Below, in pieces: positions 1-5,522 of a DNA stretch of 6,809 bases. Made by a program: the position numbers and the translations under genes. The stretch is from Thermoplasmata archaeon (lineage in GTDB: Archaea; Thermoplasmatota; Thermoplasmata; Thermoplasmatales; Thermoplasmataceae): NCBI GenBank assembly GCA_021847855.1, contig JAJZOT010000089.1, forward strand, positions 1 through 6,809, in the 5' to 3' direction. Each line of letters begins with the position of its first letter. The stretch's first letter is position 1. The notes under the pieces were generated by a model, which was not told the origin of the DNA, did not search any database, and was given only the letters and a program-made list of their open reading frames with translations.

Positions 1-8
1 ATGGCATA

Positions 9-81
9 GCCCCGATAGTGTAGCGGCCTATCATACAGGCCTGTCGAGCCTGTGACACGGGTTCAAATCCCGTTCGGGGCG
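9..81 (+). tRNA. tRNA-Asp (anticodon GTC)
   Basis: A 73-nt cloverleaf can be folded by eye. The 7-bp acceptor stem pairs 9-15 with 74-80 and G81 is the discriminator base. The anticodon stem CAGGC/GCCTG flanks the loop CTGTCGA, with anticodon GTC at 43-45, which reads the Asp codons GAC and GAU. The T arm has a GGTTCAAATCC-type B box. No CCA follows G81, as is common in archaea, so CCA would be added by the nucleotidyltransferase. There is no intron. tRNA 3' halves are the usual attachment sites of archaeal integrated plasmids and viruses, and an unusual gene block begins directly downstream, so this is probably the attL-type border. No second copy of the 3' half is present in the window. Confidence 0.96.
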
Positions 82-329
82 TCATAATAAAATTCCATAT
101 CCCTACTCTGAATATTACCTAGTTTCAAGACTGCAGTTATATACTCAGGGAGGTCATTTTTTTGACCCTAACGGAGCTGCCAAAGAGTAATTAAAATTGA
201 ACGAACGTGACCTTTCGATATCCGCGATTAACCAATGCAAGCTTGCGTTTGACGACGTGAACGCAGCGGCACCGGCATAGGTATAAAAGTTTAATGGATG
301 TATGTGGAAATCTTCTTTAATTCAATGTA

Positions 330-345
330 AGTTTAAGCTTAAACT
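330..345. repeat. 16-bp perfect palindrome, candidate operator
   Basis: AGTTTAAGCTTAAACT reads the same on both strands with no mismatch. It ends 7 bases before the TATA-like box at 353-362, which is a typical place for an archaeal activator or repressor to bind. It could equally be a recombination or replication site. The role is inferred from position only. Confidence 0.6.
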
Positions 346-352
346 GTCGCTG

Positions 353-362
353 CTTTTATATA
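353..362 (+). promoter_or_regulatory. Archaeal-type promoter (TATA-like box)
   Basis: A strong box of the form CTTTTATATATAC is centred near 358. A start site about 25 bases downstream would fall near 383. That is exactly where TAGGAG, a ribosome-site-like motif, begins, followed after 10 bases by TTG at 397. The spacing suits a transcript of roughly 14-nt leader or a small RNA. TATATATA is symmetric, so the minus direction is not excluded, but no minus-strand gene starts nearby. Confidence 0.5.
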
Positions 363-396
363 TACTATTATCAGAATAAATAGGAGATTACAACAT

Positions 397-450
397 TTGA
401 TATACGCACATGTTCGTTTATTAGGTGAAATTTTATTTCTAATTCTTTGA
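397..450 (+). CDS. Possible 17-residue leader peptide or gene remnant
   Basis: A TTG codon at 397 is preceded by GGAG at 383-386 (10-base spacing) and by the promoter at 353-362. The frame encodes 17 mostly hydrophobic residues, MIYAHVRLLGEILFLIL, and stops with TGA at 448-450. Downstream frames are riddled with stops and show no homology I recognise. It may be a true micropeptide, a leader, the stub of a decayed gene, or accidental. A transcript that continued past 556 would be antisense to the 3' end of the neighbouring minus-strand gene. Confidence 0.2.
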   Translation: MIYAHVRLLGEILFLIL

Positions 451-555
451 AGAAATGCCCATGCATATCTAATTATCTTGATAAATAACCTGATGGGTCG
501 TGGGATACTAATATTACCACGTAATTCTATTTTTGTAGATTTCAGAGTTATTCGT

Positions 556-1683
556 TTAAAATTTATCAGGATTGTCTCTATATTCCTTTGATACTGTAAA
601 TAAAAGATTGAAACCTGCTAAAAATTTGTCTAATGCTTGGTTCATCATGGAATTTATAAAGACATATTCTGTTTCGTTTGTCGCGGTAAGGTATGTAGTT
701 AAAAGTGGGAACTTGTGCTGTGCCCAGAACCATTCCATCATTAATAGGAAATAGCCAATGAATACGGAATGAAATCCTACTGAATTGATCACTGAACTTC
801 TGTATTTTTCGTCAAGGAGTTTATTTTTACTTATATTGAGTAATCGAGTGTTTTTTCCCCTGTTTTTAGAACCTATTTGAAAATGGGAAAACCCAGCGCC
901 TTCGTTTAACAAATCGTTCTTTATCTCCTTAATATATATGTTAAACAAGATTTCATCGCTGTAGATCCTACCTAGCCGTTCTATACCATCTTTTGATATT
1001 TTAGGCATAGTTTTTTCACCTATTGACCTATGAAGTAGCAATGTTGATTCTACCGCTGTAAATCCGTAAATTCCGCCAATATAGAATGATGTAAGTAAAG
1101 CAAAGCGATCCATCTGCTTAAAGGTTGCATTATTGTCTACATTAATGAAAGTATTTCTAAAAAGAACCCTTGTCATTTCAGAATAAGATACCGGTGATTT
1201 CTTAAATTTTTCAAATACAATTCTTAGAGTTTCAAATAACGTTGTTTCATCACCTTTGAGTTTTAGGATAAAATTAGATACCCCTGGCTCTCTCATTGTT
1301 CCCGTTCCCATAGGTTCTGTTCCGAATTTTTTCATGATGTTGTTTATGTTTTCAACTGTATCATCACTTTTTGCAAGATACGCCTTCATAATGTCAGCAT
1401 TTATGTCTACTTTCAATTTAAGAGTGAATTCTTCATTAGTCTTAGGCAAATTTATATCATTTATTCCAACTTCTATTAGGAATTCCTCTACAGTTTTTTT
1501 CCCATACGATTCCCATTCTCCAAATATCTTTAATGCGGAATGCAACACGCAAGCCTTGAGTATATCGCTAAAGTCAAAAACGTTAGATATTGCCGCCCCA
1601 GAAAAAAGTATACCCTGCTGTACATAATTTAAGAACACATAGTCATTTTTGCTCAGTGATATAGGGACTTTCTTGTCGTTCAT
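556..1683 (-). CDS. Hypothetical protein, 375 residues, divergent from the replication operon
   Basis: I do not recognise this protein. The N-terminus (about residues 5-55) begins with a short strand, VPISLSKNDYVFLNYV, and ends in a helix around FSDILKACVLHSALKIF. That order is loosely like a ribbon-helix-helix domain with an enlarged loop, but this is only a guess. The middle part is mixed alpha/beta and charged. Near residues 190-220 and 310-340 are hydrophobic aromatic stretches (for example GFHSVFIGYFLLMMEWFW) that could be buried helices or a membrane contact; there is no signal peptide. No tyrosine-recombinase R-HxxR-Y pattern was found, so it is not an evident integrase. The ATG at 1683-1681 has no Shine-Dalgarno, but a TTTATATT box at 1712-1705 lies about 25 bases upstream, which fits a leaderless mRNA. 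It is transcribed towards the tRNA, away from the operon starting at 1790. Confidence 0.8.
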   Translation of the reverse strand: MNDKKVPISLSKNDYVFLNYVQQGILFSGAAISNVFDFSDILKACVLHSALKIFGEWESYGKKTVEEFLIEVGINDINLPKTNEEFTLKLKVDINADIMKAYLAKSDDTVENINNIMKKFGTEPMGTGTMREPGVSNFILKLKGDETTLFETLRIVFEKFKKSPVSYSEMTRVLFRNTFINVDNNATFKQMDRFALLTSFYIGGIYGFTAVESTLLLHRSIGEKTMPKISKDGIERLGRIYSDEILFNIYIKEIKNDLLNEGAGFSHFQIGSKNRGKNTRLLNISKNKLLDEKYRSSVINSVGFHSVFIGYFLLMMEWFWAQHKFPLLTTYLTATNETEYVFINSMMNQALDKFLAGFNLLFTVSKEYRDNPDKF

Positions 1684-1704
1684 AATTCGTATATGTGAGG
1701 TGTC

Positions 1705-1712
1705 AATATAAA
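1705..1712 (-). promoter_or_regulatory. TATA box of the 375-residue gene
   Basis: On the minus strand this reads TTTATATT and is centred about 25 bases before the A of the start codon at 1683. Transcription would therefore begin at or next to the ATG, giving a leaderless mRNA. This agrees with the lack of a ribosome site there. Confidence 0.5.
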
Positions 1713-1761
1713 CATATAGTATATATCATATATCAGTAGTGTCAGTGTTGATAAGCAATGC

Positions 1762-1769
1762 TTTAATAC
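1762..1769 (+). promoter_or_regulatory. TATA box of the replication operon
   Basis: TTTAATAC is centred about 24 bases upstream of the ATG at 1790, so the first gene is probably read from a leaderless mRNA. This favours the ATG at 1790 over the in-frame GTG at 1739, which would lie upstream of the box. Confidence 0.5.
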
Positions 1770-1770
1770 T

Positions 1771-1786
1771 ATGTGTATATACATAT
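1771..1786. promoter_or_regulatory. Candidate operator for the ribbon-helix-helix regulator
   Basis: The core TGTATATACA at 1774-1783 is a perfect palindrome. It extends to 16 bp (1771-1786) with one mismatched pair. It lies between the TATA box and the start codon, so a bound repressor would block initiation. The hexamer ACATAT recurs at 1712-1717 and, inverted, at 1691-1696, beside the divergent promoter. Short repeated hexamers are typical of operators bound by ribbon-helix-helix dimers. The region is AT-rich, so chance is not excluded. Confidence 0.4.
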
Positions 1787-1789
1787 TGT

Positions 1790-1945
1790 ATGGCTCAGTT
1801 AGACATATACATCAAAGATGAAGATAAGATTAAACTGATCAGAAAAGCCAGCAGAATGAATATTTCCGTATCAAAATTAATGGTAGGGGCAGCTCTGAAA
1901 TGCGATGAGATCGTATTGGAGGACGTTAAAGATGACACCGAATAA
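1790..1945 (+). CDS. Ribbon-helix-helix (CopG/Arc-like) DNA-binding regulator, 51 residues
   Basis: The protein has the plain architecture of a minimal ribbon-helix-helix repressor. A short strand (QLDIYIKDED, residues 3-12) would pair with its dimer partner and enter the DNA major groove. Helix 1 follows (KIKLIRKASRM), then a turn at NISVS and helix 2 (SKLMVGAALKCDEIV), with an acidic tail. Plasmid members of this fold, such as CopG, repress their own replication operon. As first gene of the operon, next to a palindrome, this one probably does the same. The ATG at 1790 is chosen over the in-frame GTG at 1739, because the TATA box at 1762-1769 fits a leaderless start at 1790 and the domain begins there. 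The end overlaps the next gene by 14 bases. Confidence 0.85.
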   Translation: MAQLDIYIKDEDKIKLIRKASRMNISVSKLMVGAALKCDEIVLEDVKDDTE

Positions 1946-2117
1946 CTATAGATATGCCGAACCAAAGCTCCTTTTTGAGCTCTGGAAAGAACTAACCGGA
2001 GAGGACCTTTTGACCGACTTACCGAATAGAGAAGAATCTAACAGATCTCGTAGCGAAGACATTAACAATAGTGGCTTGGAGAAATTAGTTTCGGAAAGGA
2101 AGGGAGAGAACCGATGA
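1932..2117 (+). CDS. Small hypothetical protein, 61 residues
   Basis: Not recognised. Residues 8-30 (AEPKLLFELWKELTGEDLL) could form an amphipathic helix. The rest is rich in Arg, Glu, Ser and Asn and is probably unstructured. The start is set at ATG 1932, because GGAGG at 1918-1922 lies 9 bases before it; an in-frame ATG at 1905 lacks a comparable site. The gene overlaps the regulator by 14 bases, and its TGA (2115-2117) is 1 base from the primase ATG at 2119. Translation is therefore probably coupled on both sides. Its place between regulator and primase suggests a copy-control or replication accessory role, but that is inference from position alone. Confidence 0.7.
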   Translation: MTPNNYRYAEPKLLFELWKELTGEDLLTDLPNREESNRSRSEDINNSGLEKLVSERKGENR

Positions 2118-2118
2118 A

Positions 2119-3150
2119 ATGATGAATAATGCTTTAGGGGGGAAGGAACCCCCCCACAAAACGTTGACTAAATCACATAACCAGAATAGGAATAAAACCC
2201 TATCTTTATTTGGGGCAGGCATCAAAGATTCCTTTTTAGACACCTCACCATTAGCCTCAAAATATATCACGCAACAGGGGATGGCAGTTGAATACGCAAA
2301 AATGGGATTTGATATTTTTCCCTGCGATTTGAATAAGGCCCCTATTGTTGATTATTCTCTTGGTTTTGTGCATGGGCATAAGGACGCTACAACGGACCTA
2401 AGGCTGATCGCAAGGACATGGTACAAGTATCCTAATGCAGCAATTGGATTTGCGCCTCCACCTGATGTGGTGGTTTTTGATTGCGATGTAGAGAAGGATA
2501 GTCAGAAAAGGCCGATTCTCAAAGATGGAAAGCCTAAGCTTAAAGGACTTGAATCACTAAAAGACCTTGCCGATAAGGTCAATTTAAGTGATGATGACTT
2601 TGACACGTTCACGACTAAAACACAATCCGGAGGGTTTCAAATATTCTACAATATGCCCCCCGGTATCCCTTCGTTTTGTCATACTCATGCAATGGAAGGC
2701 CTTGATCTGAAAGGTTATGGCGGATACGTAATTTTGCCAAATTCCCAGGGTCAGTATGGCAGGTATGAATTTCGGAATCTTACTAAAATAAGGCCTATTC
2801 CGGAGGCCTTGCTGAAGTGGATCCTGCAATTCAGGGAAACAAAGAATGAGGTCAGGAGACTATCCACTGTCAAAAGCGAGGTGGACCGTGATGCATTCGT
2901 CAGGATAATAGAGCCCTATTGGGCAAAGGGAGACGGAAGAAGAAACGAACTGACACTCGCCATCGCAGGTGCCCTAGCTAGATCAGGGGGTACCTCGGGC
3001 GATGCAATGTTTATCATCTCAGAGCTTGCAAGATTGACGGGCAAAGGAAGGGATCACATCGCAGGGTCAAAGTATGCTTTCAACAGGGAAGGAGCGGTCA
3101 AGGGATGGAGATCTTTGGAGCAGCTGATGGAGGAGATTGATGATAATTAA
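2119..3150 (+). CDS. Primase-polymerase (archaeo-eukaryotic primase superfamily), 343 residues
   Basis: This protein would synthesise primers and possibly extend DNA at the element's origin. Residues 55-230 match the bifunctional primase/polymerase N-terminal domain. It starts with MAVEYAKMGFDIFPC and continues to the metal-binding DxD at D121-D123 (VVVFDCDVEK). Then comes SGGFQIFY at 170-177, where the family usually has SGGxHxYF. The third acidic motif is at D196 in GLDLKGYGGYVILPNS. So D121, D123 and D196 are present, but the usual nucleotide-binding His is Gln174. Residues about 255-340 form a helical domain typical of primase C-termini (GDGRRNELTLAIAGALARSGG, then GAVKGWRSLEQLM). The first 54 residues are low-complexity, and an in-frame ATG at 2281 could be the start; 2119 is kept because a purine-rich GGAAGG site lies upstream and the genes abut. 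Unlike pRN1-type proteins, the helicase is a separate gene, overlapping by 11 bases. Confidence 0.9.
   Translation: MMNNALGGKEPPHKTLTKSHNQNRNKTLSLFGAGIKDSFLDTSPLASKYITQQGMAVEYAKMGFDIFPCDLNKAPIVDYSLGFVHGHKDATTDLRLIARTWYKYPNAAIGFAPPPDVVVFDCDVEKDSQKRPILKDGKPKLKGLESLKDLADKVNLSDDDFDTFTTKTQSGGFQIFYNMPPGIPSFCHTHAMEGLDLKGYGGYVILPNSQGQYGRYEFRNLTKIRPIPEALLKWILQFRETKNEVRRLSTVKSEVDRDAFVRIIEPYWAKGDGRRNELTLAIAGALARSGGTSGDAMFIISELARLTGKGRDHIAGSKYAFNREGAVKGWRSLEQLMEEIDDN
2137..2155 (+). repeat. G6/C7 hairpin near the start of the primase gene
   Basis: Six G (2137-2142), the loop AAGGAA, then seven C (2149-2155) can form a very stable 6-bp all-GC hairpin, 16 bases after the ATG at 2119-2121. It has no T-run after it, so it is not a simple terminator. 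In frame it encodes GGKEPP, a part of the protein with no domain. Possible roles are translational control of the primase, a slippery site, or a DNA structure. If the primase really starts at 2281, the hairpin would lie in the mRNA leader. Confidence 0.6.
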
Positions 3151-5311
3151 AGGAAAGGCAAAGAAGGACAGTAGAGCGTTGAAGAACGCAATTAAGGGAA
3201 GATACGAACCACACTTCCCGGGCCCGATTCATGTGGTTGGCACTTTAGTAATTCGTTACAGATTCAGAACAATTCCAGAGATCGGCACAGACAAGGAACC
3301 CATATACTACTTTAACGGACAGATATATGAACGCGCAGAGGAACTCATAAAGTCTGAATCACACAGGGAATACATTGATCAGTGGGAATCAATGTTACAA
3401 ATATCCAATGATGAAGGGTTGAATGCAAGGCTGAAAAATGCCCTTAACAATGGACCGAGCACAAGCCAGATCCAGGAAGTACTTTCAATGATACGCAGGA
3501 CCACATTTACAGAGGACGAGATGAACCCGTCAAGCCACATACCCTTTAAAAACGGGCTACTGAATATTAAAGAATGGAGAATGGAACCTTTTACACCTGA
3601 CCTTTTTTTCACATATCAGGTCGATGCTAACCTCTTGGACAGATACTTAACCCTCGAGGACATTCCAAAGTTTTCCTACCTCCTTAAGACTGCATTTTTT
3701 CCAAAGGACATTCCTATGGTACTGTCATATTTCGCTTACTCCTTTTATCCCGATCTTCCAGTGCACAAGGTGCTGTTTGTCCTTGGAAGGCAAAGAATAG
3801 GGAAAGGAACCAGTGTGAGAGTTATTCAAGGTCTTATGCCAAAGGGTTCCGGATCAATATCACTGGCCCGATTATTGACGTCAGAGAGATTTCCTTTCAC
3901 TGGTATAGATGGCAAGAACTTATTAATTGACAGCGAAACAAAACGGAAATTCAGGCGCGGGACAGTATTGGAATGGTCCGCGTTCTGCAATTTATTCGGT
4001 AAAGACGTGCTATCGGTTGAACCCAAGGGACATGAGGCCCATGATTACGTGAGCAAGGCCAAAGGGATTTTCTTAGGAAATCTGCCGTTTGTTCCCGTGG
4101 ATAGTCCTCCGGCCATATCCAGAATACTGCTTGTTGTCACAAGGGATGAAGCGCCAAGAAAAGTTATTCCAGATCTGGACAAAAGGATCCTGAACACTGA
4201 AAGGGACCTTATAGCTACTTTGCTAATGCAGATATTATTTAGGTTGATTGGGCGAAATTTTGTATTTCCCAACAAGCTATCTGACGACGAGACGGCTCAG
4301 ATACTTGACAAACTTGCGGATCCTGTAGAAAATTTCATAGAAGAAGAAGCTGATAACGACGAGGGAAGCGTTACTTCAGTTGAAATCGCTTACGCAAGAT
4401 TCAGGGAGTGGTGCAACACAAAGGGAATCCCGGAAATTACCAGGCAGACATTTGTTAAGAAATTTGGTCATGAGTTTCAGAAAAAGCGTATTGGCCCACG
4501 CGGGCGACAAGAATATGTATTCACAAACTGCCGGTTATCGGTGGATGACCTCGAAGTTAATGAAAAAAATATTGAACAGGTTGGATACGGGTTTAACTAC
4601 GGAGAAACCCCTAAATTAACGGCTTTTGAAGATGGCATAGCCCGTATCCAACATGAGTACTATAACCCTTCACATGTAGATGAAAAAAATATAGAATATA
4701 ATAAAAAAGATAGCGTGCAAAAGATGGATACCAATCTCCTATCTTCCGGGAGCCTTGAGAAACTACATCCGCCGACCACTAAACCCGTATCCAACTTTCA
4801 ATGCAATTTTGTGAGATCAATTTCCGAAAACGGAAAGGAAAAGAAACCTGAACCAGTATTAATCACTGTCCAACATGAAAATTCCAAAACTTATCGATAT
4901 ATTGCCATGAAAGATTTCAATATGTACGGTCATGAATACAAGGCCGGAATTGAGTTTGAGCATCTTCAACTACTTGAAGAGTACGTAAAAATTGGCACCC
5001 TGAAGATCATTGTAAACGAAAAGCATTCTTCAAATTGTAATGATCCTGATATAAAATCTATCACAGAGGCGCAGGCGAAAGAGTTTATTGAAACGCTTTT
5101 GAATAAAGAATTTTACATTATTCCGCGTGACTCAGGGCTAACATTTGATAAAAAGGAATTCAAAATTGCAGTTGTGCAGCCACACTCCCCTCAGAAAAGA
5201 GAAGAATTGTTCGAGATAATGTCATCTAAAGGATTTAAAAAAGCGAATACCGGCACATTAGGCCCTTTATTCTTTAAAATGCAGCTTAGGAGTGATAAAC
5301 ATGAACAATGA
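3140..5311 (+). CDS. SF3 replicative helicase (D5/P4 family) with long C-terminal extension, 723 residues
   Basis: An ATP-driven helicase expected to melt the origin and unwind the fork together with the primase encoded just upstream. Residues about 35-195 resemble the D5 N-terminal region (YYFNGQIYE, then HIPFKNGLLNI at 133-143 and MEPFTPD). The SF3 core follows: Walker A GRQRIGKGTS at 216-225, Walker B LLIDSE with D264 and E266, sensor-1 GIFLGNLPF with N314, and a likely arginine finger R328. A winged-helix domain typical of P4-type primase C-termini covers about 393-465 (VENFIEEE to YVFTNC). From about 470 the protein has a polar linker and then an unrecognised alpha/beta domain (about 560-720, around VLITVQHENSKTYRYIAMKDF), unusual for the family. 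ATG 3140 is chosen over TTG 3137 because GGAGG at 3129-3133 lies 6 bases before it. It overlaps the primase by 11 bases. The linker DNA holds repeats that look like a replication origin. Confidence 0.92.
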   Translation: MIIKGKAKKDSRALKNAIKGRYEPHFPGPIHVVGTLVIRYRFRTIPEIGTDKEPIYYFNGQIYERAEELIKSESHREYIDQWESMLQISNDEGLNARLKNALNNGPSTSQIQEVLSMIRRTTFTEDEMNPSSHIPFKNGLLNIKEWRMEPFTPDLFFTYQVDANLLDRYLTLEDIPKFSYLLKTAFFPKDIPMVLSYFAYSFYPDLPVHKVLFVLGRQRIGKGTSVRVIQGLMPKGSGSISLARLLTSERFPFTGIDGKNLLIDSETKRKFRRGTVLEWSAFCNLFGKDVLSVEPKGHEAHDYVSKAKGIFLGNLPFVPVDSPPAISRILLVVTRDEAPRKVIPDLDKRILNTERDLIATLLMQILFRLIGRNFVFPNKLSDDETAQILDKLADPVENFIEEEADNDEGSVTSVEIAYARFREWCNTKGIPEITRQTFVKKFGHEFQKKRIGPRGRQEYVFTNCRLSVDDLEVNEKNIEQVGYGFNYGETPKLTAFEDGIARIQHEYYNPSHVDEKNIEYNKKDSVQKMDTNLLSSGSLEKLHPPTTKPVSNFQCNFVRSISENGKEKKPEPVLITVQHENSKTYRYIAMKDFNMYGHEYKAGIEFEHLQLLEEYVKIGTLKIIVNEKHSSNCNDPDIKSITEAQAKEFIETLLNKEFYIIPRDSGLTFDKKEFKIAVVQPHSPQKREELFEIMSSKGFKKANTGTLGPLFFKMQLRSDKHEQ
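4561..4795 (+). repeat. Repeat cluster, candidate replication origin inside the helicase gene
   Basis: The word GTTGGATACGGG occurs three times: as written at 4580-4591, and as its complement at 4641-4652 and 4784-4795. The outer two extend to an exact 16-bp inverted repeat (4580-4595 and 4780-4795). The copies lie in different reading frames (Q-V-G-Y-G-F, A-R-I-Q, K-P-V-S-N), so protein sequence cannot explain them. A second word, TGAAAAAAATAT, is at 4561 and again at 4681, exactly 120 bases apart. Positions 4681-4708 are 26/28 A or T, suitable for strand opening. Iterons beside an AT-rich stretch within or next to the rep gene are a known plasmid origin design. The encoded stretch (about residues 474-552) looks like a flexible linker. 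Confidence 0.55.
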
Positions 5312-5522
5312 AACCGTGAATTCTTCAATCATTGTCCACAAGTTTTTAAAGGACGGCACAGGAGCTGCCTTAAGCTCCAGGAAAGGAAGTGATAGAATGA
5401 GTGATATAAAGAGAAACATAAGAGTATTCGGGAGCTTAAAGAGCCTCGTTCCCGAACGCGTAAGAAAAAGGCTCATTGCAACTGGGATAAATACAACAAA
5501 GAGGGTTTCGCTTGACAGGTAA
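5301..5522 (+). CDS. Small basic hypothetical protein, 73 residues (possible 41-residue internal start)
   Basis: Not recognised. ATG 5301 is preceded by GGAG at 5289-5292 (8-base spacing) and overlaps the helicase gene by 11 bases, so translation is probably coupled. The C-terminal 40 residues are strongly basic (KSLVPERVRKRLIATGINTTKR) and could bind nucleic acid. The first 32 residues are less distinctive. A second in-frame ATG at 5397 has its own purine-rich site (GGAAAGGAAGTGA), giving a 41-residue form that contains all the basic part. Two hairpins lie in the gene: GGAGCT/AGCTCC at 5361-5378, just before the internal site, and TTCGGGA/TCCCGAA at 5427-5456. These might regulate the internal start. 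It ends 11 bases inside the following gene. Confidence 0.65.
   Translation: MNNETVNSSIIVHKFLKDGTGAALSSRKGSDRMSDIKRNIRVFGSLKSLVPERVRKRLIATGINTTKRVSLDR
5361..5378 (+). repeat. Hairpin before the internal start of the small basic gene
   Basis: GGAGCT (5361-5366) pairs with AGCTCC (5373-5378) around a 6-base loop. It ends directly before the purine-rich site of the internal ATG at 5397 and could expose or hide that start. There is no T-run, so it is not a classic terminator. Confidence 0.4.
5427..5456 (+). repeat. Hairpin within the small basic gene
   Basis: TTCGGGA (5427-5433) pairs with TCCCGAA (5450-5456). A G-T pair and a C-G pair extend the stem to 9 bp around a 12-base loop. The role is unknown; it could be an mRNA structure or a processing site. 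Confidence 0.35.

Larger units (their letters stand above)
82..555. other. Gene-free spacer between tRNA-Asp and the first element gene
   Basis: These 474 bases contain no long reading frame with a start codon and ribosome site. A weak hairpin GGTCA-T6-TGACC lies at 152-167 and a 10-bp palindrome GCAAGCTTGC at 237-246. The 16-bp palindrome at 330-345 and the promoter at 353-362 are listed separately. Both larger palindromes are centred on AAGCTT. One frame is open from inside the tRNA (56) to a stop at 188-190, but it is too short to call a gene. The section 200-290 looks more GC-rich than the rest of the spacer. No terminator with a clear T-run was found for the minus-strand gene that ends at 556. 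Confidence 0.6.

Noticed and set aside
183..320. A minus-strand stretch open for nearly 60 codons beside the tRNA, ending in a TGA near 156
   Set aside because: It has no ATG or GTG in a suitable place, no ribosome site and no recognisable protein; an open run of this size can be chance in this less AT-rich segment.
1256..1627. A 123-codon plus-strand frame
   Set aside because: It lies antisense within the 375-residue gene, has no start signals, and looks like a shadow of that gene's codon pattern.
3129..3150. Programmed frameshift joining primase and helicase
   Set aside because: There is no slippery run in the overlap, and a well-spaced GGAGG before ATG 3140 explains separate translation.
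4632..4643. A 12-base match, ATGGCATAGCCC, to the first 12 bases of the window at the tRNA border
   Set aside because: It looked like a second attachment site, but it covers only 4 bases of the tRNA, and a 12-base match between two points in 6.8 kb is expected by chance.
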